Assembly: GCA_934045905.1 (NCBI GenBank)
Contig: OW203762.1
Location: 22,476,345-22,540,344, forward strand
Length of the DNA: 64,000 bases
From: Leuctra nigra
Lineage: Eukaryota; Arthropoda; Insecta; Plecoptera; Leuctridae
Reading direction: 5' to 3'
Below are positions 53,657 through 64,000 of the stretch, piece after piece; position 1 is the first letter of the stretch, and the number at the start of each line of letters is the position of its first letter. A program made the position numbers and the translations under genes. A model generated the notes under the pieces. The model was not told the origin of the DNA, made no database searches, and worked only from the letters and a program-made list of their open reading frames with translations.

Positions 53657-53887
53657 TAGGATAGAAAAGTGTCTTTAAAAAAACGATGCGCCAAGTCCTT
53701 TTTTTAAGTATTTCTCGGGGGTTGATATTTTTATTTCAATGGTACGATTAAAATTTGGAAAATTCGTTGACTTGGCTCCTTTTTTGATATCACTCCTTTT
53801 CAGTGCTGAATTTTTAGATTTCTTCTATTTTTTTTTATAGTTAAAGAGACTTGGCTGGTATTTTTACACGGAGTGTTTTTTCTGGGA
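53657..53887 (-). repeat. Right terminal inverted repeat
   Basis: Inverted copy of 52762-52991, with 9 rather than 8 A's in one homopolymer (read on the minus strand). Confidence 0.85.
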
Positions 53888-53889
53888 TA

Positions 53890-55325
53890 CCTACTACTAA
53901 AACATATGCTTAGGAACAGCAGCTTCATAATTTTACTTTAGTACTGACTAACAATTCATAGTTTGCACGTGATGTCATCTCATTGTTGCCTGCCACCATC
54001 TTGATGGCACGCAGAATAGCTGTGATTCTCGACTGTTTTGACGATATTTTATAGTAAATGTGTAGCTGGGAAATAATTGTAGGCTCCGGAGAAATCTTTA
54101 GTACGAAGAGGAATCACTCACATTACAAATATTCATCGATTTACCTCAATAAAGTTATAATCTGACCCGTCAACGTTCCAACAAAATGTCCGTCCTCCGT
54201 GCATTGCTGACATAAAACAAAAGAAGTTCGTGCTAGTTAAGCTAGCTATGAATAGGATTCATTAAATTAGTTATAATTCAACAAGTTTAAAGTCACACTA
54301 ATGATGCAAACTAAAATTCGTGACGTTTTGTGCCACCATACCAAATCAACTGGCTATAACGAATCCGTCATGTATCTCAATTATTTGCGCGCAATTTGGA
54401 ATAGCATATTATGTAAATTCATGATAATTAATCGGCGGCAATAATTTAATGGCAATATGTTTACAATTTACATAATGAAAATATATGTGTTAATTAAAGT
54501 TCTACATAGGAAGTTATTAATTAAGTTTGCCGCGCAATTCACGTGGAGCTGAAATAATCACGCGTGGGTCAACCCTTCTCAACACACAGGACCTCGCCGG
54601 CTCGGCAATCTTCGCCGGACATTTTTTATTTACACTTTAACAACGCCACGGTAATTAAAAAAAAAACGTGTGCCAATTCGAGAGGCCGGGCGAGCACGCA
54701 TGATTTAGTGAACATATGTACGTGTGTGTATGTGAACACTTGGACATTTGTTTTTGTGAGTTTTTAAGTTAATTGGGAGGATTAGATTGATCACCATGTT
54801 ATTAATAGCTATATCACATTTTTATCGTCGCATATGGTTGAAATTGAAATGAAATGCAATTACGTGAATGTTAGTTTATTAGTAGATATTTCACATTGTT
54901 ACAGTTTCATATTCAGCTGCAATTTCATCGTTATCAAGCCGTGTGAAGTTCAAAATGGTGATTAAGTAATTTATCTATCCCACCGCTGCCACCATTTGTA
55001 AAACGAATTGTATTTTCGCTGGACGCAAACGTGTTTTAAAGCGCGTTTTTAACATTAAGAAATACAAATACAATCGGTAGGTTCTTGTTACTAAACGTTA
55101 TTGTAAACATTTCTCATACGATATTTGAGTTTCGAATGATTACGTTCGATTTCGTCTGTCGAATAACTAGCTGGAAATAAGAAGGCGACACGGGAGAGTC
55201 TGTCCTTTCCTATGGGAGCGAGCTGGACCACGGATTCTGGCCAGCATTGATTCGAATACGAAGTCTGGTTGGGCGATCGAAAGCTAATATAGTTGAGTGT
55301 GGCTATTCCGAGTGAATGACTGTGG
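53890..55325. other. Non-coding stretch
   Basis: AT-rich. I see no exon or clear repeat. Confidence 0.45.
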
Positions 55326-55329
55326 TACA

Positions 55330-55530
55330 GACGTTGCTACACGTACTCAGCTGCCCAAACAGGAAGTTGCCTTGTACCGGACCCGATTTAGTGGACGGAT
55401 TTCCTAAGCCGAGAGGCAAATGTAGGGATGGTTCCACACTAATAGAACCACGATCGCCTCCTTCTTAACTTTATCATAATCATTTGTCGCCGTTTGTATA
55501 GTTGCAGAACAATGCGACGTTCAAGACGAA
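55330..55530. mobile_element. SINE-like repeat, copy D
   Basis: It carries the GAGGCAAATGTAGGGATGG block, AACCACGATCGCCTCCTTC, and the tail TCATTTGTCGCCG...GTTGCAGAACAATGCGACGTT, in the same order as copies B and C. Confidence 0.5.
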
Positions 55531-55534
55531 GTAC

Positions 55535-57005
55535 ATGTTAAGATTGAGTGAAATACGTGAAGTTTTGGGCATCTTTGCGCGTCATATCTCTGGATACGGA
55601 GAAGAAGAATATAGAACTAATAAAGATAGATAGCATATTATTTCCAACATTTCGCACCACATTTATTATTTAGCATGTTTAAAAATAATATCCACCCGCA
55701 CAGAATGGGACGGCAGTTCAGTATTACGAGAGCTCCACTCAGTCATATCTTCATGTTTTCAGAGTCTTTTTCACCACACCTCTGACACACTCAACACATG
55801 CAAACAAACAGTTTGTTCCTCGGCAAAAACCAACCCGTCCATCTCGCGCATTATCATCTCGGCGGCATTAATCACATTCACATCGGAGATTCGAGTGAAC
55901 TCCATCGTCTTCACACGCGCAGCATCAGCGAGTTTGTTTGTCTGCATCAATGAACAGCGATCCAACTCTCCACACAGCGGATCTGCATTACAGTGAACAT
56001 TTGCTCGCGGCGCTTTCACTCGGTTTGTCCGTCTCGGAGTCAGAATTGAAAGTCAAACAAACTTAGTTGGAAAAAAAACAGAGAAATGTGGCCATTTGAG
56101 TCGGGGGAATGGATTATTTGGCTTGATGGATTTGGTTTAAAGAGCGCAAACATGCTCGGATGGGGATGGAGCTACTTTTGCGGGGAGTTGCGACGAGATT
56201 AGTCACGTGATGGATGTTCGCGAGCATGAAACAGAAAACCGTCACATTTTCTTCTCAAATTATGACTAACTATCATAACTTATAATAAATGAAGATTGTG
56301 AAGAAGGAGCAGATGAAATATCATGCCGCTTTCTTGAAGAAAATGCAGTTCCGGGTGTTAAGTTTCTGCAAAGATAATTAAAATCTTCGGTTGGTGGTGG
56401 AAAATGAACATTACTTATTTAATTATGAAAAAGTATCCGTTAGTTTTGTTGTAGGGAGGTGAAATGAAGTCTTACATTTTTAAATTGTTAAAGAATAAAG
56501 GGGCGTTATTTTATAAGAGTATGTATATTAATGACTCATTTCAATGAATCTCAAGTTCAATGCATAATTTAATGAATGAAAAACGGAAACAGGGCAACTA
56601 ATTGTAACAAATAATTGGATATAAATTGACTTGGAGAAAACATAATCATGTAAAACATGATAAAACATGTTTTCCATTATTTAAAAGTTGAATGCAAGAC
56701 GTGATCTTCAGGCTTGATTCATCAAATCTTGTATGAAAAAAGTAACGATAATTGAACATTGATCCGTGTTAGGAATGAAGGCTAGAAAATCGCGCAAGAA
56801 GTGACAAGTGGCGTGTCTCATCCCATTTCATTTGGGATGCGGTTAACTTGAACACTGTTTACTTTGATCAGGTGGTTTCAAATTATATTCCGATCATCTT
56901 GTCGTTCCTACGAGCCTGTCATCATGTTCATTACCGTCGTCTCTGCAGAGATGCGTCAGATTCATCGCAACCGAATCAGCCACGTTCCCCTCCTCAATCT
57001 AATTA
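55535..57005. other. Non-coding stretch
   Basis: I see no supportable gene. The frame at 55771-56019 (-) has no splice support. Just before the minisatellite, 56985-57011 resembles a splice acceptor (CTCAATCTAATTACATCACAG), but no flanking exon is evident. Confidence 0.4.
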
Positions 57006-57011
57006 CATCAC

Positions 57012-58744
57012 AGGTATCCGCTGACGCCACGCGCCCCCCATGTCTGTGCGGGATCTCTGGGCACGCCGTGGGAGCACAGGTATCCGCTGACGCCACGCGC
57101 CCCCCATGTCTGTGCGGGATCTCTGGGCACGCCGTGGGAGCACAGGTATCCGCTGACGCCACGCGCCCCCCATGTCTGTGCGGGAATCGCGCGGGATCTC
57201 TGGGCACGCCGTGGGAGCGCAGGTATCCGCTGACGCCACGCGCTCCGCATGTCTGTGCGGGAATCGCGCGGGATCTCTGGGCACGCCGTGGGAGCACAGG
57301 TATCCGCTGACGCCACGCGCTCCGCATGTCTGTGCGGGAATCGCGCGGGATCTCTGGGCACGCCGTGGGAGCACAGGTATCCGCTGACGCCACGCGCCCC
57401 CCATGTCTGTGCGGGAATCGCGCGGGATCTCTGGGCACGCCGTGGGAGCACAGGTATCCGCTGACGCCACGCGCCCCATGTCTGTGCGGGAATCGCGCGG
57501 GATCTCTGGGCACGCCGTGGGAGCACAGGTATCCGCTGACGCCACGAGCCCCCCATGTCTGTGCGGGAATCGCGCGGGATCTCTGGGCACGCCGTGGGAG
57601 CACAGGTATCCGCTGACGCCACGCGCCCCCCATGTCTGTGCGGGATCTCTGGGCACGCCGTGGGAGCACAGGTATCCGCTGACGCCACGCGTCCCCCATG
57701 TCTGTGCGGGATCTCTGGGCACGCCGTGGGAGCACAGGTATCCGCTGACGCCACGCGCCCCCCATGTCTGTGCGGGAATCGCGCGGGATCTCTGGGCACG
57801 CCGTGGGAGCACAGGTATCCGCTGACGCCACGCGCCCCCCGTGTCTGTGCGGGAATCGCGCGGGATCTCTGGGCACGCCGTGGGAGCACAGGTATTCGCT
57901 GACGCCACGCGCCCCCCGTGTCTGTGCGGGAATCGCGCGGGTTCTCTGGGCACGCCGTGGGAGCACAGGTATCCGCTGACGCCACGAGCCCCCCATGTCT
58001 GTGCGGGATTCGCGCGGGATCTCTGGGCACGCCGTGGGAGCACAGGTGTCCGCTGACGCCACGCGCCCCCCGTGTCTGTGCGGGAATCGCGCGGGATCTC
58101 TGGGCACGCCGTGGGAGCACAGGTATCCGCTGACGACACGCGCCTCCCATGTCTGTGCGGGATCTCTGGGCACGCCGTGGGAGCACAGGTATCCGCTGAC
58201 GCCACGCGCCCCCCATGTCTGTGCGGGAATCGCGCGGGATCTCTGGGCACGCCGTGGAGCACAGGTATCCGCTGACGCCACGCGCCCCCCATGTCTGTGC
58301 GGGATCTCTGGACACGCCGTGGAGCACAGGTATCCGCTGACGTCACGCGCCCCCCATGTCTGTGCGGGAATCGCGCGGGATCTCTGGGCACGCCGTGGGA
58401 GCACAGGTATCCGCTGACGTCACGCGCCCCCCATGTCTGTGCGGGAATCGCGCGGGATCTCTGGGCACGCCGTGGGAGCACAGGTATCCGCTGACGCCAC
58501 GCGCCCCCCATGTCTGTGCGGGAAACGCGCGGGATCTCTGGGCACGCCGTGGGAGCACAGGTATCCGCTGACGCCACGCGCCCCCCTTCCCCCCCCCCCC
58601 CCCCCCGTGTCTGTGCGGGAATCGCGCGGGATCTCTGGGCACGCCGTGAGAGCACAGGTATCCGCTGACGCCACGCGCCCCCCTTCCCCCCCCCCCCGTG
58701 TCTGTGCGGGAATCGCGCGGGATCTCTGGGCACGCCGTGGGAGC
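57012..58744. repeat. 77/66-bp GC-rich minisatellite, about 23 copies
   Basis: The unit runs AGGTATCCGCTGACGCCACG ... GGGCACGCCGTGGGAGCAC. About two thirds of units are 77 bp; the others lack an 11-nt block (AATCGCGCGGG) and are 66 bp. The last two units carry expanded poly-C tracts (about 58590-58606 and 58687-58697). Long frames on both strands are by-products of the repeat. Two units have a full CRE palindrome (TGACGTCA) where the rest have TGACGCCA. Each full unit has four GGG tracts on the plus strand, the short ones three. Confidence 0.95.
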
Positions 58745-58749
58745 GACAT

Positions 58750-61700
58750 CGGCTAAGCCGCCGGGGCTTACACTAAGCCGCGGGTTCGCGAAGAATCGCA
58801 CGTCTCGCCGATGACGAGATCGACTGAGGTGCGCGCGGCCTCCAGCGAGTGTTATGTCAACCGTATAGAGGCGAGGAAACTGGCGTTATTGCATGTATCG
58901 GGGCCTCGGGGCGGCGAAGATATGTGAGACGGAGAGGGATATAACTCTAGAATGTGAACGTAAAATACGAACTTGGGTTGAAGACGGTGTATATTGATAT
59001 TCAAGTTCTCGAAGGAAAAGGGCACGAATTTTATTAGAATAAAATTTTATGATTGTTCTAAATTTATTGTTACTTCTGTTACACTTGGCGGATGGCGATA
59101 GTTTTAAGCTATTTTCTTGAATAGTGTCTATATATACATACACACCGCCATTTTGCTTTCAGTAATTTCCCACTGCTTTGTTACTTGATATTGTCAGTCA
59201 TTTCTCTCCGACTTCCGTGCATGGTACATAATTACTCATCCAGCAGACGCTTCATTCTCCGAGAGCAATGTCTGAAGAAGTGACGATTTCTCCCCCCAGA
59301 GTTTCTCACCAACAACAACGTGCCACCTCTCCCACGGAATGTGGAAACCTCTACGAGAAGCAATTATTCGGTGATTACAGACATTATGGTTCAAAGGGTT
59401 GTTTGCTCTGCATGTAATTTTATATTGTAATATCAAACTCTTGACATTTTGACAATGCTCTGCTTTTACAGTATTAGCTTCTCTAGTGGTTTGTGCGATC
59501 TAAATTGGCTTTGATGGCCCTCAAAGAGAAGGTCTCGTTGCTATGGTTTAGTCTGACGTCAAGCAATATTCCATATTGACTTTGCTCCTTTGCTGTGTGA
59601 AGATCACTGGCGGCTGATGCGAGACAAACTGGATTCCCGTATCCCATCTTATACATTGGAAATAAAATCTTCCTTTTGACCTACATCGGAAGATTGGAGA
59701 CAATTTGCAGATGTTTGTCACCAGTGATTGACTTGGGGAAGAGCCGATGGAATGAGTTTGTCCGGATCCGGTACGTTCCGTTCCGTCCACTTCTCTCAGC
59801 GACAGAATCGCGTGTACGTATCTTGACAGACCAACAAGTCGACTGTCGTACAGCTTTTAGCCGAGCTTAAGGCTCGGGAACGAAAATAGAAATCAATTTT
59901 ATTTCTTGTCAAGGAAACTGCACGCCCTCAATCAAATAATTACTCAATGATGGATGGAGCGGTTCCCCAGAGTTTAATGTGAAAGTTCACTTCTGACTGG
60001 ATGGGTACAGTCACAACTTTTCGAGGAGATCGTTACTTTTATAGGAGACGGTTTTGATGAGAGGTCGAAACGGTGGTAAAAAACAAACGGTAAAAGAGTT
60101 CAGATGTCCATATGAGAGGACAGATTGGATATTTTACTCCTCTAACTTTGTGAGTGGCAAGGTTATACAGCCTTGGAATTGGACTCTGAATTTAGACTTT
60201 TTCTTTTAGTTTTTGTTGTTCGGCGATATTGTCCCTGAATACTAAAATAAACTTGTTTCAAATTGACGACTTTACTTTTTATTGCACGTATGAAATGTCA
60301 ATAGTCGTCACTTTTATGACATCAGTCTAGAGTAATCAATCCCGGCACCTCCACCGAAGCTGACAGCAGAACTTTTCTGTTTTATCATTAAAATAAACTA
60401 AACAAATAACAAAATGTAATTTGCATTTTGATTATTATTGCAGCGATGCATTAACTATAGCTGAGGAGCAGTTTGCTTAACGAGATAAATAGTAGCTCGT
60501 AAAATGTTCGAGTATATTGTCTGAACATTCGTGTAGTAATGAACTTGTAAGCTGTTGTTCAACTTAGCGATGTAATATGTGATCGTCGAGAATAACTAGA
60601 AGGATTGAGTTTAATTTATTCACAGCAAAGAGCTCTCATCCGGCTTTAATTTCTATGTAGGAACTATTTTATTATCCATGTTCTATTACTTAATGTATCT
60701 CAATTCTAAAACAGATCGAATGAGAAATAGGAGGGAACAGTGAAAATTTTGAACTGAAAAGTTAATCAGTTCTAACTTGTTGCTTCCAAATTTTAAATTA
60801 TTAAAACTTTAGTTAAAACAAGTTTGAAAGATGGAGTGTCAAAGAGAGATCATTAGTCTCTCGACTATAAAGTTCCACCAGCGAGCACATTTAAGTTTTA
60901 AGAAAAACCAATCTAGCAACTTCACAGTAAATTGTGGTGTGTGGATTTTCCCCGTGAAAAGTCGTCCTGAGATTCGAACAATGCGTCGAGATCGCCACCA
61001 GGGTGCGTGCATGCAGATGTGTCGACCACATAATCCCGCCAGGACGCACATTAGCGCTAGTGAGCCGATGTGGCTGGAAACCGCACGCGAGCTCGGCTGT
61101 TATTCCTGAGCATTAGGCCAGTCAGTCAGGATGAGCGACGAAAAGAAGGGATCGAACGAGATGAGAACTTGAAGAAGATTAAAGTGAAGTCGTCCAGAAA
61201 GTTCCAGCTCTTAGAATGTGATCAATAGCGAAGTATGTTTGGACCTACGCGAGGACGAGCCAATGACTAGATGAAGTTAATTTTGTTTCTTGGCTTTTGA
61301 GAGAATGGGCTTGGCAAATGAATGTCAGATTAAGTAAGATGGAGAATTTTATGAAATTAAGCTCGAGATTTCTCGTAAAACCCTGCAAAAGAACATTCTT
61401 TCTTCTTCTAAGGTCCGAGATGCCGACAAACTTTTCTAATAAAGGTAGAATTAGACTTTTTCTTGCTAAATTACGGCAAATGAGTATCGCTCCTTCTTCC
61501 AGCCACATTATGTACCTTCTACACTGTTTATATTTTTCAACAATGTGATTCTTGTTTGATATTGTATTAAATAATCACAATTTGCAAATATTACGGAACA
61601 GCATCCTCTCCCAAAAGCTGACGGCGAGGAGTCAACGCTGATAGGTGATGTAATTTCATGACACAACATCGTAGGTTCAACAATATTATCATTAGTGGAG

Positions 61701-64000
61701 CAATTTCATGCATAACATCTCCGCTAATACTAATTTTAATTGATATGTTATACTGGCGAGTTGTGTTCGGTTGAGAGGCCCCAGGTTCGATCCCGGCTCA
61801 TTAGCAAGTAACACGGCAGTGGAGGGACAGTCTTGTCACTACAATACATCGTAAACTAACGGGTTAGGTGATTGCACGTGAAGCTCTTGCTTGAATATGA
61901 TTAACATAATCTGGGTTGAAATTCATATAGTAATAGACTTGAGGACAACGTGGTATTAGATAGAATACCCCATGAGCCGTTTCTGTCCATCATTTCTGTA
62001 CGTCGGAGGTAGAAGGCCCAAAGTCCATTGTCTCGGTTTTGCGTGACATTTTTGGAATTTTGTGGTCAACGTCAATTGTCGCTTGACGGATGTCAAGAAT
62101 AGGGAGGTTTCACGTAATTTTGTTATAGTAAATTTATAATTATCAACCCAATTAATAATAACAAAAACACTTATCACCTGTGAAATCTAAAATTTTCATT
62201 CATAAAAATCAAATTCAAATATCATGGGATATTTTGGCGGGAAAAACGGCACGTGACAAGAATCAGAACTGTGATGTCATTTCCAAGTCTTCAACAATGT
62301 GTTGCCACGGTGATTACTTTGTTGCCATTACAATGTAGCAAATTGTGATGTCATTTTCAAATATGATTGATGAAGGCAGAATTACTGGTTTTGTGAACTC
62401 AACTCAAGAATCATTACAATTGACTTCAGGCATTCTTCCTTTGAGGTACATAATTTCAACAGTACTTCCCATTGATTATGTAACAAAAGTTTTCGAGGGT
62501 TTCGATTTTTTCGGTTTAGAAAAACATTTTGTATTATCAACCAACAATTCAATAAACTCCAGAAAAATAATCTGAAAGAAACAATGAACGTGTTGGTGAA
62601 CGATTTTTCTATGTGATTGGGACAATGGAGGATTGAACTCTCGCCAAATGACAATGCATTTCCAACAGAGATTCAGATACATGCTGCATGGATTAATATG
62701 TGTTCCTGCTTTGCATGAAACATGCAGCGTTCGCGTTTTTCATTCCACAATAAATAATCATGATTAATGAAAAGGGTTTGTTCGTACATGGAGACAACAA
62801 ATCAAAATGCGAATTGGTTCATTGGAAAGGTGTAAAAATACTGAACAAATTGCTTTATGATGATTTGAATAACTGAAGCGAATTGTGACACACTACTTCC
62901 GAATTTGTTTGTATAGGTATATGATATAGGTATTTCATATTCATCTCTATAGCTTGTCTGTGATATACAGTTGAAATGTGTTTTGTACGATTACATTACA
63001 GCATTATAATTGTGCCGGCTTATTTTCATTGAAATTACTTTCATAATACATAACCTGGCACTTCAATCTAGAATGGGATGTCTGCCATTGATACCATTTA
63101 AACAATTATTCAATTATGACGGGAAAAAATGTGGAGTGCATAATGTAATTTCATATTCAATTTGTTACGGCTTAGAAGACATTTAATTACACTAAAAATG
63201 CTTATTTCTGGAGGCACAGATATCAATCTTAATTCATAATGCTTGATCTGTTACTGAAGAATTGCCATTTCTATATTCTAACGGTTGAAAGGAGCTTTTA
63301 CAAGTGGCCAACATCACCACAAGGAAACTCCACCGATCTTCTGACGTCTCGCAATTAGTGTGAATGAGACGTTTCTTACTTGAACAATTTTTATTTCGTG
63401 AATTTCGAGTATGAATCGAGGCAATTTCTCTGAGTGTGCCTCTTGACTCTCAAGTTTTATTTTTTTCTGCCTGAAGAAACGCGACGTTCACCAGTGATTA
63501 AAAAGGTTTCCACGGAGCACGACAATTTCTAGAATTCTGTAATTGTTCGCGGTCCACTTGGTAAAATACTCTTATATTCCCTAATCAAAACATTCTCTTC
63601 GGGGGCAATTAAATTAAAACATAATTTTATTCTTTGAACAATTTGAATACCCCACCATGAGATGACCGAAATTGAAGATAATTTTATGTCGCGGTCCTTT
63701 TACGTTTTACGTGACGATATAAAATTCAGTAGAAATTGATAGTAAACTTTACGCTGCACGAGGAAAGCTCTGGTTCTTGCTCCAAGTTGGCGCTGCGGTC
63801 AAAAGCTCTCACGTCCGCCATCACTAGAGACGAGTAAGCACTTAGAATTCAAATGATTTCTCGCCGTTATAGCTGTCTATAGCGCCAAGAATAGAATTAA
63901 ATTGACTGTCCCCTGCATTATCATGTTGACAGTTATCCTCCAAATGCCACCATTTGTGACGTGCATTGACAAACCTGGCATAGTTTAGTGACAATGCGAT
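58750..64000. other. Non-coding stretch to window end
   Basis: A short GC-rich segment (58750-58920) follows the array, then AT-rich sequence. I see no convincing exon; the frames at 60831-61109, 61297-61548 and 62345-62575 have neither codon bias nor splice context. Confidence 0.4.
61752..61860 (+). mobile_element. Possible tRNA-derived SINE head
   Basis: GAGAGGCCCCAGGTTCGATCCCGG contains a near-consensus box B (GGTTCGATCCC at 61784-61794). Box A is not convincing and no cloverleaf can be drawn, so a functional tRNA is unlikely. Confidence 0.28.

Larger units (their letters stand above)
52762..53887. mobile_element. Non-autonomous DNA transposon with ~230-bp inverted repeats
   Basis: The 1,126-bp element begins TCCCAGAAAAAACACTCCG and ends with its reverse complement. 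It is bounded by TA on both sides (52760-52761, 53888-53889), as for Tc1/mariner-type insertion. The arms match almost base for base over ~230 bp, differing by one A in a poly-A run until they decay at their inner ends. The ~660-bp centre has no transposase. Arm identity implies a recent insertion. Confidence 0.85.

Noticed and set aside
56962..58756. Many long frames on both strands, up to 576 codons
   Set aside because: They are by-products of the 77/66-bp GC-rich minisatellite, open in several frames at once, with no splice or start context.
61752..61860. Functional tRNA gene
   Set aside because: Box B is good, but no convincing box A, acceptor stem or anticodon arm can be formed; it is better read as a tRNA-derived repeat.

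Overview
This is insect nuclear DNA, most likely from a moth or butterfly. It is AT-rich, has long introns and dispersed tRNA-derived SINE-like repeats, and is full of GTAGGTA/TACCTACC strings typical of lepidopteran genomes. I see no bacterial operons, CRISPR array, rRNA genes or viral genes. Species and chromosome cannot be read from the sequence.

Layout, left to right. 1-7.5 kb is mostly non-coding, with GC-rich islands at 2.9-4.3 kb and 7.6-7.9 kb. These islands hold coding-like frames on one or both strands that I could not assign. 8,128-19,802 (+) is a two-exon gene for a 169-residue single-pass membrane protein I do not recognise; its exons join in frame across an 11-kb intron. 23,081-34,793 (-) is a nine-exon gene that I reconstructed by splice phase. 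It encodes a 334-residue RING protein of the Zip3/RNF212 family (meiotic crossover factors): RING, coiled coil, then a Ser/Pro-rich tail. About 420 bp away, head to head, 35,217 (+) opens the first coding exon of another gene. Its N-terminus carries an RFxV motif and may belong to a cation-chloride cotransporter; the rest of that gene was not found. 45,502-47,034 (+) is an intact, intronless RNF14-like RBR E3 ubiquitin ligase. From 47 kb to the end I see no convincing gene; this part is repeats and transposons.

The most striking structure is in intron 4 of the RNF212-like gene. A 4.7-kb minisatellite of about 36 copies of a 132-bp unit was made from the gene's own exon 5. Each unit copies the splice acceptor plus the first ~80 nt of that exon, so about 35 decoy acceptors precede the authentic exon. 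Every decoy reading I tried hits a stop within about 35 codons, so only the last copy gives the full-length protein. The array has an internal 9-unit (1,188-bp) higher-order periodicity.

Other notable structures are a 1,126-bp element with ~230-bp near-perfect terminal inverted repeats and a TA duplication (52.8-53.9 kb); a hAT-like element that splits an older SINE (36.6-38.1 kb); a decayed ~150-bp tandem repeat whose only perfectly conserved part is a 16-bp ETS/CRE-like core (52.0-52.6 kb); a second GC-rich minisatellite of about 23 copies (57.0-58.7 kb); and a 15-bp motif shared by the two putative promoter regions at 35.0 and 45.1 kb.
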